A program made the position numbers and the translations under genes. From Rubrivivax sp. (GTDB lineage: Bacteria; Pseudomonadota; Gammaproteobacteria; Burkholderiales; Burkholderiaceae_C): a DNA stretch of 34,826 nt. The stretch spans positions 1-34,826 of the forward strand of contig JAEUPD010000059.1 in assembly GCA_016788525.1 (NCBI GenBank). Reading direction: 5' to 3'. Each line of letters opens with the position of its first letter. The first letter of the stretch is position 1. Positions 7,540-16,864 of this stretch are shown here, in pieces. The notes beneath the pieces were generated by a model that was given only the letters and a program-made list of their open reading frames with translations, did no database searches and was not told the DNA's origin.

Positions 7540-9291
7540 TCAAGGCACGGCAATGTCGATCGTGCGTTCGCCCACCCGGCAGCTGCCCACCCGCACGCGC
7601 AGCGTGCCCGTGCCTTCGGCCACCAGCGTGACGAAGCGCTCGTGCGCATTGCCGCGCGTCCACGGCGCGAAGACGCTCGGGCCGCCGTACAGCCCCGCGC
7701 CCCAGCCTTCGAGGTGGCCGATCTCCGCCATGCCGCCGGCCGGCGCGAGCAGCTTCACGCCGCCCTCGCACGCCACGTTCAGGCGCAGCGGCTCGGCGTG
7801 CGCCAGCGCCTTGGCCGAAGGCAGCCCGCAGGTGCCGAGGTAGCCGCGGTTGACGATGCGCAACTCGACGCGCGTGGTGCCGCTGCCAGTGCCGCTGCCG
7901 GCGCCGCCGCCGCGCTCCTGGCTCACCACCTCCACGCCGACGCGCGGCGCCAGCGCGGCCACGCGCAGGAAGGCCGCGCTTTGCGCCTTGCAGGTCTCGT
8001 CGATGCGTTCCAGCGGCGGGTTCCAGATGCCCACGCGCGGGTCGAATCCGGCCACCTCCACTTCGCCCAGCTGCGGGTGCTGCACCTTGCGCCAGGCCTT
8101 GAACAGGCGCCCGGCGTTGTGTGTGCGGTCGAACTCGGCCAGCGCGCGCATGTCCTTGCGCGAGAACTTCGAGTAGTGATCGACGAAGGGCTTCTTGCGC
8201 TCGATGTTGAGCTGCTTGAACACGTCCCACAGCTCCACCACGTAGGCCAGCGCGCCGCGGTGGTGGTAGGCGAAGTCGGCCATGTCGCCGTGCAGCGGCT
8301 TGTCGGGTTCGTAGAGGAACTCGTGATAGCCGCTGACCGTGGGGTAGCCGGTGTGCTCGGTCATCCACGCTTCCACCTGCTCGAAGATGGCCAGGTCGCC
8401 CGGGTCCATCTTCGAGTCGGGCTCGCCGCCCAGCGGCCGGATGAGCACGCCGCCGAAGGTGTGCAGGTTCAGCCACACCATGATGTTGGGGTGGCGCGTG
8501 GCGAACTCGATCACCGCGCGCGTCTCGGGTGTGCTGCCGGGGTAGTGGCCGGCGCCCACCTGCTGGGGGTCGGGCGCCCAGTTGAACGGAAAGTTGCGGT
8601 TGAAGTCGTTCAGGTTGTCGCCGAGGAAAAACGGCGCCGGCACCGTGCGGCCGTCGAAGTTGACGATGTGGCCTTCGGGGTAGAGCTTGAAGAAGGGGCC
8701 CTCGTCCTCGGGCCCGCGGGCCACCATCACCGGGGGCTGCAGCACCTGGCCGCCCGGGCCTTCGTGGTCGCGCAGCTCGACGAGCTCGCCTTGGGGGTCT
8801 TCCTGGCGCATCGTCAGCGCCAGGCCGTCGCCGTCGATGTCGGCGGCTTCCCACCAGGCGTGACCCTTGTTCATGCGGTCGTTGACGGGGCTGGAGCGCA
8901 CGTAGCGGCCGGTGGTGAGCACGGTCTCGGCGCCATCGGGCGAGATGCGCGGCACGATGTAGAACAGCGTCTCGCGCAACGCCTCGCACATCGGCGCCGG
9001 CAGCGGCTTGCCGCCAGCCTCGTTGCGGCCCGAGTGAATGGCCAGCAGGTCTTCGGCGATGCCCAGCGCCACGCTGGAGCCGCACACCTCCGAGGCGTGC
9101 ATGTTGCCGTCCACCCATACCGCCGGGCGCTTGTCGCCGGGGTTGCGGCCGATGGTCAGCAGCGGGATCTCGCGGCCCTCGGCACTGGTGCCCAGCGTGC
9201 CCAGATGCGCAATGCCCGGGTGCCGGGCCGCCCACTGGCCGAGCTGGGCCATCAGCTCGGCATGGTTCACAAAGCGCTGGCGGAACGACAT
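7540..9291 (-). CDS. M14-family zinc metallocarboxypeptidase
   Basis: A 583-residue M14 peptidase. The zinc ligands are H65 and E68 (NMHASEVCG) and H277 (LNLHTFGG). The substrate-binding pair N231/R232 lies in [10 protein letters not shown], and the catalytic glutamate is E353 in AYVVELWD, so the active site is complete. The peptidase domain covers about 1-380. The C-terminal 200 residues form a beta-rich domain interrupted by a Gly/Ser/Thr-rich insert ([12 protein letters not shown]). There is no signal peptide, so it should act in the cytoplasm, perhaps on peptides. The start at 9291 is set by AGGAGA about 6 bases upstream. An in-frame ATG 19 codons earlier lacks support. Confidence 0.93.
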   Translation of the reverse strand: MSFRQRFVNHAELMAQLGQWAARHPGIAHLGTLGTSAEGREIPLLTIGRNPGDKRPAVWVDGNMHASEVCGSSVALGIAEDLLAIHSGRNEAGGKPLPAPMCEALRETLFYIVPRISPDGAETVLTTGRYVRSSPVNDRMNKGHAWWEAADIDGDGLALTMRQEDPQGELVELRDHEGPGGQVLQPPVMVARGPEDEGPFFKLYPEGHIVNFDGRTVPAPFFLGDNLNDFNRNFPFNWAPDPQQVGAGHYPGSTPETRAVIEFATRHPNIMVWLNLHTFGGVLIRPLGGEPDSKMDPGDLAIFEQVEAWMTEHTGYPTVSGYHEFLYEPDKPLHGDMADFAYHHRGALAYVVELWDVFKQLNIERKKPFVDHYSKFSRKDMRALAEFDRTHNAGRLFKAWRKVQHPQLGEVEVAGFDPRVGIWNPPLERIDETCKAQSAAFLRVAALAPRVGVEVVSQERGGGAGSGTGSGTTRVELRIVNRGYLGTCGLPSAKALAHAEPLRLNVACEGGVKLLAPAGGMAEIGHLEGWGAGLYGGPSVFAPWTRGNAHERFVTLVAEGTGTLRVRVGSCRVGERTIDIAVP

Positions 9292-9582
9292 CGGGTCTCC
9301 TGAAGGGTGGGGCGTCTGGCAGGGCCGCAGGGCGGTGAATCCTGTCACGCGCGCGCCGCTGACCCGGCATTTTCCTCATCTATCTCAATCGAGCACGCCC
9401 GGCGCCGTTAGCCCAGGGCCGCGACTGCGCGTGCATTGCCGACCCCTCGGCAGCACGAAGCGAAGGTCTTCGGCAGGTTGCGCCGATCACGTGGCGGCGC
9501 ACGCCGAGGATTGAGCCGGCGCGCGCGGCCGGGGTGGGCCACCCGTGGGCCTCTGGACAGGGTTGGCCCGACGGTGTGCTGA
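9292..9582. other. Intergenic region at the 3' end of the long minus-strand cluster
   Basis: This 291-base stretch shows no supported gene. It contains two short dyads, TGCCGA(9437-9442)/TCGGCA(9447-9452) and GGGTGG/CCACCC near 9534-9546. Neither is followed by a T-tract on the minus strand, so no intrinsic terminator can be claimed for the cluster. The promoter of the peptidase gene must lie here but is not recognisable. Confidence 0.5.
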
Positions 9583-11085
9583 CTACGCCAGCAACACCAC
9601 CGCCCCGCTCGTGGCCCTGCGCTCCAGCCGCGCATGCGCCTGCCCCGCGCCGGCCAATGAGTGCCGCTCCACCGGCGGCACGCGCAACGTGCCATCGGCG
9701 AGCGCCGCCCACAGCCGCGCCGCGCGTCTTTCCAACTCGGCGCGCGTGGCCACGTAGTCGAACACCACCGGCCGCGAGAAAGTGATGCTCTTGGCCAGGA
9801 GCGCGTGCGTGTCCAGCTGCGCCAAGGCGCCGGTGGCGTTGCCCAGGCTGATCCAGTGGCCGCGGCGGGCAAGCGCGGCGAGGTTCTCGTCGCGCGCGGC
9901 TTCGCCCAGGCCGTCGATCAGCACGTCGGCGCCGCCGAGTTGCTGCACGGCATCCGCAAAGCGGTAGTTCTCGCCCAGCACGATCACGTGCTGGCAGCCG
10001 TACTCGCGCGCCAGCCGCGCCTTCGCTTCGCTGGAGACGGTGCCGATGACGGTGGCGCCGAGCTTGCGCGCCCACGCGCACACGAGCAGGCCCACGCCGC
10101 CGGCGGCCGCGTGCACCAGCACGCGCGTGGGTCCGGAGCCCGATGAGCCGCGGCGGTCGAGGTGGCCGAGGTCGTGCACCAGGTAATCGGCCGTCAAGCC
10201 CTTCAGCAGCAGCGCGGCGGCGGTCTCGTCTTCCACCGTGGGCGGCAGGCGCACCACCGCGTCGGCGGGCACGTTGCGCACATGCGCGTAGCTGCCGGGG
10301 GTGTGCCACAGATACGCCACGCGGTCGCCGGACAGGAAGCCGTGCACCCCCTCGCCCCAGTCGAGCACGTTGCCCGCGGCTTCCATGCCGGGCGTGCCGC
10401 CTTCGGCCATCATCGGCGCAATCCAGCCGCGGCGCAGGTAGATGTCGATGTAGTTCACGCCGATGGCACGCTGGCGGATGCGCACCTCGCCCGGCCCCGG
10501 GGCCGGGCAGTCGGCATCCTGCAGCACCATCTGCTCGGGCCCGCCGTAGCGCGGCACGACGATGCGGCGCGAGGCCACGGGCAACGCGCGGGGCATCGCC
10601 GCCTGCGTCGATTCACGCGCCGCACCGGGCGCGCGCAGGTCGCCGCCTTCTCTCAGGTGCTTGCGCAGGTTCTCGAAGCCCGCCTCGTACACGCCCTGCG
10701 CCACCAGGTCGGTGAGTTCGCGTTCCATGCCGGGCGGCGTGGCGAAGGTGCTTTCCCAGTGCCAGAACGTGCGGTTGCCGTCGGTCACGGGCTCGAGCGT
10801 CACCGTGGCCACGTAGCGCTGCAACGGCACGGTGGCCTCGACGATGCAGTAGGTGCTCTTGTGGTGGCGGTCGTCCAGCGTCAGCAGCTGTTCGCGGATG
10901 TGGTGGCCGTCTTTCAGCGTGAAGTTGCGAACGCAGCCGACCTGGTCGCTCTTCTCGCCGCGCTCGATGCGGCTGGTGTCCACCACCGCGTGCCACTGGT
11001 CGTGGCTGTTGAAGTCGCGGATGACGGCCCACACGCGCTCGATCGGTGCGTCGATGACGGTGGAGCGGACGACGCGTTGCAGCAC
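9583..11085 (-). CDS. SRPBCC domain fused to zeta-crystallin-type quinone oxidoreductase
   Basis: A 500-residue two-domain protein. Residues 1-148 are an SRPBCC (START-like, MxaD-like) domain, with IDAPIERVWAVIRDFNSHDQWH at its start and GFENLRKHLREGG at its end. Residues 172-500 are a zinc-free medium-chain dehydrogenase of the quinone oxidoreductase group, with GVNYIDIYLRRG (209-220), GMEAAGNV and the NADPH-binding stretch VHAAAGGVG (324-332). The quinone reductase part is of full family length. The frame is continuous and starts at a GTG with weak ribosome binding context. An internal ATG at 10596 could make the oxidoreductase alone. The SRPBCC half resembles the stand-alone SRPBCC protein encoded at 11522-11962. 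It is the last gene of the long minus-strand run. The substrate is unknown. Confidence 0.88.
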   Translation of the reverse strand: MLQRVVRSTVIDAPIERVWAVIRDFNSHDQWHAVVDTSRIERGEKSDQVGCVRNFTLKDGHHIREQLLTLDDRHHKSTYCIVEATVPLQRYVATVTLEPVTDGNRTFWHWESTFATPPGMERELTDLVAQGVYEAGFENLRKHLREGGDLRAPGAARESTQAAMPRALPVASRRIVVPRYGGPEQMVLQDADCPAPGPGEVRIRQRAIGVNYIDIYLRRGWIAPMMAEGGTPGMEAAGNVLDWGEGVHGFLSGDRVAYLWHTPGSYAHVRNVPADAVVRLPPTVEDETAAALLLKGLTADYLVHDLGHLDRRGSSGSGPTRVLVHAAAGGVGLLVCAWARKLGATVIGTVSSEAKARLAREYGCQHVIVLGENYRFADAVQQLGGADVLIDGLGEAARDENLAALARRGHWISLGNATGALAQLDTHALLAKSITFSRPVVFDYVATRAELERRAARLWAALADGTLRVPPVERHSLAGAGQAHARLERRATSGAVVLLA

Positions 11086-11157
11086 GGGCGGCCGAAGTGA
11101 AAGGGCGCGGACTCGGAGGCGGCGGTGCGCGGCGGATGCGGCGGCCTCAGCCGCCGG

Positions 11158-11484
11158 TCACGGGTGCGGGCCCCAGGGGGCGGCCACCAGAAGCTGATTG
11201 GCCTGCGTCTTGATGAGCGGCCTGATCTGCTTGGCGAACGCCATGAAGTCGGCGTCTTCGAACAGGCGCTTCCAGTGCGCGCGGCGGTCGTCGTCGCTGT
11301 CGAACTTCCACAGGTGGACGAGCTGGTGCAGCTCGCCGGTGTCGGAGATGAAGTAGCCGACGAGCTTCTTCGCGAAACCGCCGGCTTCGAGCGCCGGGTA
11401 GCCCTGGCTGCCGTACAGCCGCACCACCTCCGACATCTGGCCGACGGTGACGCTGTAGGTGCGCTTCTCGTAGATCACGGGCAT
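11158..11484 (-). CDS. NIPSNAP-family protein
   Basis: A 108-residue protein of the NIPSNAP (dimeric alpha+beta barrel) family. It begins VIYEKRTYSVTVGQMSEVVRLY and has the typical central LVGYFISDTGELHQLVHLWKFDSDDDRRAHW. Members are small, often dimeric, and are frequently found in catabolic operons, but their biochemical role is not settled. An AAGGAG ribosome binding site lies 8 bases before the ATG. It sits between two SRPBCC-containing genes on the same strand. Confidence 0.9.
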   Translation of the reverse strand: MPVIYEKRTYSVTVGQMSEVVRLYGSQGYPALEAGGFAKKLVGYFISDTGELHQLVHLWKFDSDDDRRAHWKRLFEDADFMAFAKQIRPLIKTQANQLLVAAPWGPHP

Positions 11485-11521
11485 GGCGGGGGCTCCTTGG
11501 GCAGGGGTCGGTGGGGGCGCT

Positions 11522-11962
11522 TCAGCGGCGCGCGAAATGTCGCTTCAGCGCGTCGAACCCGCCCTGGAACACGCCGTTGCCGATGAGCTCGGTCAGTTCG
11601 TGCTCGCGGCCCTCGGCGCAGTCGAACTCGGCGCTCCATTCGGCGAACGTGCGCTCGCCGTCGGTGATCGGGCTGAGCTTCAGCGTGGCCACGTAGTTGG
11701 CCACGCCCATCGGGCTTTCGAGGATCTCGTAGACGCAGGTGTAGTCGTAGTCGGAAAGCGCCAGCAGCCGCTCGCGGATCATGCCGCCGTCGCGGGTGTG
11801 GAAGTGGCGGATGCAGCCCACGCGATCGCTCGGCTCGTGGTTCTCGATGCGGCTGTCGGCGATGGCCGGGTGCCACAGCGGCAGCGCGTTGAAGTCGCGG
11901 ATGCGGCTCCACACCGTGTCGGCGGCGGCGTCGACCACCGATGAGACGTAGATCCGGATCAT
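11522..11962 (-). CDS. SRPBCC (MxaD-like) family protein
   Basis: A 146-residue single-domain SRPBCC protein, a fold with a deep hydrophobic ligand pocket. It begins VSSVVDAAADTVWSRIRDFNALPLWHPAIADSRIE, continues with VGCIRHFHTRDGGMIRERLLALSDYDYTCVYEI, and ends with GGFDALKRHF. The same words in the same order occur in the N-terminal half of the fusion protein at 9583-11085, so the two are paralogues two genes apart. It follows the flotillin-like gene by 13 bases. A ligand-binding or cyclase-like role is likely but unproven. Confidence 0.9.
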   Translation of the reverse strand: MIRIYVSSVVDAAADTVWSRIRDFNALPLWHPAIADSRIENHEPSDRVGCIRHFHTRDGGMIRERLLALSDYDYTCVYEILESPMGVANYVATLKLSPITDGERTFAEWSAEFDCAEGREHELTELIGNGVFQGGFDALKRHFARR

Positions 11963-11975
11963 TCAGTGCACCCGC

Positions 11976-13685
11976 TCACTCTTTGGCCTTGGGCGCCGAA
12001 GCCGGCGGGAGCGCAGCCGTGGCACCGCTGGCGCCGCCGACCAGACGCTGGATGTCACCGCCCTCGATGCCGATCTCACGCAGCAGCTGGTCCACCAGCG
12101 GCGCCTGGGCGCGGAAGCGCAGCGCGCTGTTGACCACGCCGTCGGCGAAGTTGCCCCCGCCGCCACTCACGCCGTTCAAGCCGTCGCCGCCACCGCTGCC
12201 GCCGCCCAGCCCGTCGACATGCAGGATCTTGATGCCCTCGATGCGCTCCATGGGCTTCACCGACTCGCGGATGATCGCTTCGGCTTTTTCCACCAGCTTC
12301 ATGCGCAGTGCCGACATGCGCGCCTCGGGGCTGAGCATGTTGTGCGCTTCGTTCATCAGGCGCAGCGCCTCGGCCTCGATCTCGGCGCGCACGCGCATCG
12401 CCATCGACCTGATCTTCTCCGCGTCGGCATCGGCCTCGGCCTGCGCACGGATGGCGGCACCGCGGTCCTCGCTGGCCGATTTCTCGGCCTTGGCCGCGAG
12501 CGTGAGGCGCAGCGCCTCGCGCTCGGCCTGCTGGCGCGCGCCGATGATCTCGATGGCCTTCTTGCGCTCGGCCATTTCCACCTCGCGCGCGGTGAACACC
12601 TTCTCCTCGGCGGACACGGCCAGCGCGCGCGCCACCTCGGCTTCGGCCAGCGCTTCGCTTTGCGCCTTGCTTTCCTTGGCGATGGCAATCGCGCGCTGCT
12701 GCTCGGCCAGCTCCAGCGCCTTGCGCCGCTCGATCTCGCTGGCCTGGATGGCGCGCTCCTTGCCGATGCGTTCTTGCTCGATGCTCTGCTCGCTGCGGAT
12801 GCGCGCGGCGTCGATGGCCTGCTTGGCGGTGATCTGCGCGCCTTCGGCGTCCTGCTCACGCTGGGCGCGTTCCGCGGCCAGGTCCGCGCGCTGACGTGCG
12901 CGGGCGATCTCCACTTCGCGCTGCTGCGCCAGGCGCGCCTGCTCGGCTTCCTTGTCGATGTCCAGACTGAGCTTCTCGGCCTCGAGGTTCTTGTTGCGGA
13001 TGGCGATCAGCGTGTCCTGCTCGACGTCGTTGCGCTGCTTCTTGCGCCGTTCGATCTGCTCGGTGAGGCGCGTCAGACCCTCGGCGTCGAAGGCGTTGCT
13101 CGGGTTGAAGTACTCCATCGCCGTCTGGTCCAGCTGCGTGAGGCTGGCGCTTTCCAGTTCCAGGCCGTTCTTCGTCAGGTCTTCGGCCACCGCCTCGCGC
13201 ACGCGCTTGACGTAGCTGCCGCGCTTCTCGTGCAGCTCCTCCATCGTCATCTCGGCGGCGGCGGTGCGCAGCGCGTCGATGAACTTGCCTTCCACCAGCT
13301 CCTTCAGCTGCTCGGGCTCCATGGTGCGCAGGCCGAGCGTCTGCGCCGCCGCAGCCACGCTCTCGGGCTTGGCGGCCACGCGCACGTAGAACTCGGCGAT
13401 CACGTCCACGCGCATGCGGTCCTTGGTGATGAGCGCCTTGTCGCGCCCGCGCGCCACTTCGAGGCGCAGCGTGTTCATGTTCACCGGAATCACGTCGTGG
13501 ATGATGGGCAGCACGAACGCGCCGCCGTCGACCACCACCTTTTGCCCGCCCATGCCGGTGCGCACGAACGCGCGCTCCTTGGAGCTGCGAAGGTACAGCC
13601 AGTGCAGCAGCCACACGACGATGGCGACGACGATCGCCGCGACGATCAGCGCAAGGATGAAACTGCCGAATTCAGCGCCGGTCAT
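11976..13685 (-). CDS. Flotillin-like (SPFH/YqiK-type) membrane protein
   Basis: A 569-residue SPFH-domain protein. A single N-terminal membrane segment (about 8-30, FILALIVAAIVVAIVVWLLHWLY) is followed by the SPFH domain (about 32-200), which starts AFVRTGMGGQKVVVDGGAFVLPIIHDV. A long charged Ala/Glu-rich coiled coil spans about 215-470 and includes repeated EAE and QRE patterns. The C-terminus is flexible and Gly-rich (GGGSGGGDG). Flotillins form large oligomers that organise membrane microdomains. An AGGAGA site precedes the ATG. In many bacteria such genes pair with an NfeD/YqiJ-type partner. None is present here, and the gene instead lies inside the transporter cluster, 37 bases after the TIM-barrel gene. 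Confidence 0.94.
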   Translation of the reverse strand: MTGAEFGSFILALIVAAIVVAIVVWLLHWLYLRSSKERAFVRTGMGGQKVVVDGGAFVLPIIHDVIPVNMNTLRLEVARGRDKALITKDRMRVDVIAEFYVRVAAKPESVAAAAQTLGLRTMEPEQLKELVEGKFIDALRTAAAEMTMEELHEKRGSYVKRVREAVAEDLTKNGLELESASLTQLDQTAMEYFNPSNAFDAEGLTRLTEQIERRKKQRNDVEQDTLIAIRNKNLEAEKLSLDIDKEAEQARLAQQREVEIARARQRADLAAERAQREQDAEGAQITAKQAIDAARIRSEQSIEQERIGKERAIQASEIERRKALELAEQQRAIAIAKESKAQSEALAEAEVARALAVSAEEKVFTAREVEMAERKKAIEIIGARQQAEREALRLTLAAKAEKSASEDRGAAIRAQAEADADAEKIRSMAMRVRAEIEAEALRLMNEAHNMLSPEARMSALRMKLVEKAEAIIRESVKPMERIEGIKILHVDGLGGGSGGGDGLNGVSGGGGNFADGVVNSALRFRAQAPLVDQLLREIGIEGGDIQRLVGGASGATAALPPASAPKAKE

Positions 13686-13722
13686 GGGGGGTCTCCTGCT
13701 CGGGTCTGCTTTGTCTGAAGGT

Positions 13723-14553
13723 CTAACGCGTCAGCTGGGTGAAGCGCCGGGTGGTCTCGGTCAGCGCCACCTCGGTGGGCAGGCGTTCCATCGAGCTGGC
13801 GCCGTAGAAGCCGTGCACGCCCGGACATTGCTTCAGGATGAAGTGCGCGTCGTCGGGGGTCGCGATCGGGCCGCCATGGCACAGCACGATGACGTCGGGC
13901 TTGACGCCCTTGGCTTCGGCTGCCCAGGCGTTGATGGGGTCGACGCAGTCCTTCAGCTTCATCGCCGTTTCGGCGCCGATGCTGCCGCCGGTGGTCAGGC
14001 CCATGTGGCACACCACGATGTCGGCGCCGGCCTTGGCCCTGGCGCGCGCCTCGTCGGCGTTGAAGACGTAGGGCGTGGTCAGCAGGTCGAGCTTGCGGGC
14101 GCGCTCGATCATCTCCACTTCCAGGCCGTAGCCCATGCCCGTCTCTTCCAGGTTGGCGCGGAAGGTGCCGTCGATGAGGCCGACGGTGGGGAAGTTCTGC
14201 ACGCCACTGAAGCCCAGGTCGATGAGGCGGCGCAGAAACTGGTCGGCGATCATGAACGGGTCGGTGCCGTTCACGCCGGCCAGCACCGGCGTGCGCCTGA
14301 CCACCGGCAGCACCTCGCGCGCCATGTCGCAGACGATCTCGTTGGCGTTGCCGTACGCCAGCACGCCGGCCAGCGAGCCGCGCCCGGCCATGCGGTAGCG
14401 GCCCGAGTTGTAGATGACGATGAGGTCGATGCCGCCGGCCTCTTCGCACTTGGCGCTCAGGCCCGTGCCGGCGCCGCCGCCGATGATGGGCCGGCCGGCG
14501 GCGATCTTGGCGTTCAGGCGGCCGAGCAGTTCAGAGCGGGCGATGCGGGGCAT
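13723..14553 (-). CDS. PEP-hydrolase-family TIM-barrel protein (Tm-1 C-terminal-like)
   Basis: A 276-residue TIM-barrel protein of the phosphoenolpyruvate hydrolase / TIM-barrel signal-transduction family. It begins [34 protein letters not shown], then has [59 protein letters not shown] and [14 protein letters not shown]. The start at 14553 gives the conserved beginning and has a GAGGGAGA-like site about 12 bases upstream. The family belongs to the PEP mutase/isocitrate lyase-like TIM barrels, and the true reaction is not established. It begins 25 bases after the stop of a UPF0261-containing gene. In plant Tm-1 these two domains are joined in one chain, so they probably work together. Confidence 0.92.
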   Translation of the reverse strand: MPRIARSELLGRLNAKIAAGRPIIGGGAGTGLSAKCEEAGGIDLIVIYNSGRYRMAGRGSLAGVLAYGNANEIVCDMAREVLPVVRRTPVLAGVNGTDPFMIADQFLRRLIDLGFSGVQNFPTVGLIDGTFRANLEETGMGYGLEVEMIERARKLDLLTTPYVFNADEARARAKAGADIVVCHMGLTTGGSIGAETAMKLKDCVDPINAWAAEAKGVKPDVIVLCHGGPIATPDDAHFILKQCPGVHGFYGASSMERLPTEVALTETTRRFTQLTR

Positions 14554-14578
14554 GGCGGGGCGGTCTCCCTCGGGTCCC

Positions 14579-16849
14579 TCAGGCGCGGCGCGCGGCGGCC
14601 GCCGCGGGCGCGACTTCGCGCCAGGCGGCGACCAGCGCATCGGCGAAGGCCTCGTCGTTGATGTGGTGCGGCAACCGGATGAGCTTGCGATCGGGGCCGG
14701 CGCGAAAGCGCGTGGCGATGGTGTCGAACAACAGGCGGTCGGCTTCGGGGTCGTGGAACGGGCCGCCCGGCTTGTCGATCGCCGAAACGCCGCCTTCGGG
14801 GATGAGAAAGCGCACCGGCCCGCGCATCGCGTTGAGCTTGGCGGCGATGAATTCGCCGATGGCGCGGCACTCGTCGACGGTGGTGCGCATCAGCGTCACG
14901 GTGGGGTTGTGCCTGTACAGGCGCCGCGCCTTGAAGCGCTCGGGCACCGTGTCCCAGGCGCCGAAGTTCACCATGTCCAGCGCGCCGCAGCTGCCGACGT
15001 AGGGCACGGCGTGGCGCGCGAACACGTCCAGGCGCGTGGGGCCGGCACTCAGCGTGCCGCCACCGATCTCGTCGGCGATCTCGGTGGTGCTGACGTCGAT
15101 CACGCCTTCGAGCAGGCCGCTGTCGGCGAGCTTTTCCATGCTCTGGCCGCCGGTGCCGGTGGCGTGGAAGACGAGGCAGTCGTAGCGGTCCTCGAGCTTC
15201 TTGGTGACCATCTGCACGCAGGGCGTGGTGACGCCGAACATCGACAGGCCGATCGCCGGCTTGTGCGTGGAGGCGGAGCTGTCGCCGATGTTGCCGCCGT
15301 GGCTGATCATCCCGGCCAGCGCATGCGCGGCATTGGCCAGCACGCGTTGGCTGATGCGGTTGATGCCCTGCACGTCGGTGACGCTGTACATCATGCAGAT
15401 GTCGCTGGGGCCCACGTACGGGCGCGTGTCGCCGCTGGCCATGGTGCTGACCATCACCTTGGGCACGCCGATCGGCAGCGCGCGCATCGCCGGGGTGGCG
15501 AGCGACGCGCCGCCCGAGCCGCCGGCGGAGACGAGGCCGCCCAGGTCGCGGCGCGTGAGGATGAAGCGCTCGAAGGCCGCGGCCATGGCGGTGACGGCGC
15601 TGCCGCGGTCGCCGCTGAAGACCGCGCCCTCGCCCTGCGGATGGTGACGCGCCACCTCGCGCGGGTGCACGTTGGCCGTGCTCGTCTTGCCGCTGGTGGA
15701 AAGATCGACCGTCACCACGCGCAGGCCGAGTCTCTCGAGGCACTGCTTGAGGTAGAACAGCTCGCGGCCCTTGGTGTCGAAGGTGCCGGCCACGTACGCG
15801 GCGCGGCCGGTGCTCGAGGCCACCGGGAAGGGCAGCACGCTGGCCGCGGCCGGCACGGCGGCCCGGCCGGCGAAGCCTGCTGCGCCCGAAGAGGGCGAGG
15901 GCGCGGCATCGCGCGAGATGTCGTTGGCCGGCCCGGCCGTGCCGCCCGCGTTCCAGCGCGTGAAGCCGCGCACCGTGCGCGGCGACAAGTCATCGAGCGA
16001 CGGCGCGCCCTCGCCGTGTTCGCGCCGCACGGTGTACACGCGCGGCGCTTCGGCGGCGGCCACGGCGGGGGCGGCCGCGCCCGGGTCGGGCTCGGGTTCG
16101 TCGCCGGCGCTCTTCACGCCGAGCAGGCGCTCCTGCAGTTCGCGGTCGGCCGCCAGTTCGGCCGCCGGCATCAGCTCGGCGATGCGGCCGTTGACCATCA
16201 CGCCGATGCGGTCGGCCACGTCGAGCGCCACACCCAGGTTCTGCTCGATCAGCAGCACCGCAATCTCGCCCTCGCCGGCCAGCGACTTCAGCGCCTGCGC
16301 CACCTGGTCGACGATGACCGGCGCCAGGCCCTCGGTGGGCTCGTCCATCACCAGCAGTTTCGGTTCCAGCAGCAGCGCGCGGCCGATGGCCAGCATCTGC
16401 TGTTCGCCGCCCGAGAGCTGCGCGCCGCCGTGCCCCTTGCGCTCGGCCAGCCGCGGGAACATCGAATACACGCGGTCGACCTCGCGCCTGTTCGCCGCGA
16501 CGAGCTTCAACGTCTCGTCGACCGTCAGGCTCGGCCACACCCGGCGGCCCTGCGGCACGTAGGCGATGCCGCGCCGCGTGATCTCGTGCGGGCTGCGCCC
16601 GAGGACTTCCTCACCGAGCAGCTTCACGCTGCCGGTGGCCGACCCGATGGCATGGATGAGGCCGGTGACGGCATTGCACAGCGTCGTCTTGCCCATGCCG
16701 TTGCGGCCGACGATGCCGAGCACGCCGTGCTCAATGCTCAGGTGCACGGCCTGCAGCGCGTGCGCGCGGCCGTAGTAGACGTCCAGGCCGTCGATGACGA
16801 GGACGGGGCCTTTCGGTTTGGTGTCGAGCCTGCGTGACCAGAGTGCCAT
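14579..16849 (-). CDS. LivF-like ABC ATPase fused to UPF0261/Tm-1-like ATP-binding domain
   Basis: A 756-residue fusion. Residues 14-245 are a LivF-type ATPase with Walker [10 protein letters not shown] (48-56), Q-loop Q100, signature LSGGEQQ (145-151), Walker B LLVMDE (165-170) and the H-loop position occupied by Q203 in IEQN, as in LivF proteins. Residues 246-345 are an Ala/Pro/Gly-rich linker. Residues 350-750 are a complete UPF0261/Tm-1-like domain: [96 protein letters not shown] and [12 protein letters not shown]. It begins 15 bases after livG. The ATPase half should pair with the LivG-like protein to energise uptake. The role of the second half is unknown. There is no frameshift sign. 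Confidence 0.93.
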   Translation of the reverse strand: MALWSRRLDTKPKGPVLVIDGLDVYYGRAHALQAVHLSIEHGVLGIVGRNGMGKTTLCNAVTGLIHAIGSATGSVKLLGEEVLGRSPHEITRRGIAYVPQGRRVWPSLTVDETLKLVAANRREVDRVYSMFPRLAERKGHGGAQLSGGEQQMLAIGRALLLEPKLLVMDEPTEGLAPVIVDQVAQALKSLAGEGEIAVLLIEQNLGVALDVADRIGVMVNGRIAELMPAAELAADRELQERLLGVKSAGDEPEPDPGAAAPAVAAAEAPRVYTVRREHGEGAPSLDDLSPRTVRGFTRWNAGGTAGPANDISRDAAPSPSSGAAGFAGRAAVPAAASVLPFPVASSTGRAAYVAGTFDTKGRELFYLKQCLERLGLRVVTVDLSTSGKTSTANVHPREVARHHPQGEGAVFSGDRGSAVTAMAAAFERFILTRRDLGGLVSAGGSGGASLATPAMRALPIGVPKVMVSTMASGDTRPYVGPSDICMMYSVTDVQGINRISQRVLANAAHALAGMISHGGNIGDSSASTHKPAIGLSMFGVTTPCVQMVTKKLEDRYDCLVFHATGTGGQSMEKLADSGLLEGVIDVSTTEIADEIGGGTLSAGPTRLDVFARHAVPYVGSCGALDMVNFGAWDTVPERFKARRLYRHNPTVTLMRTTVDECRAIGEFIAAKLNAMRGPVRFLIPEGGVSAIDKPGGPFHDPEADRLLFDTIATRFRAGPDRKLIRLPHHINDEAFADALVAAWREVAPAAAAARRA

Positions 16850-16864
16850 TGCCGGTGCCCCTGA

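Noticed and set aside
7525-9303. 592-codon plus-strand frame opposite the M14 peptidase
   Set aside because: It is the complement of a gene with all M14 zinc ligands, has an Ala/Val/His-rich composition and lacks a ribosome binding site.
12219-13718. 499-codon plus-strand frame opposite the flotillin-like gene
   Set aside because: Leu/Arg/His repeats arise from the coiled-coil codons read in reverse. No domain is recognisable.
14414-16837. 807-codon plus-strand frame opposite the LivF-UPF0261 fusion
   Set aside because: Third-position GC bias keeps this strand open. The minus-strand protein has two complete families.
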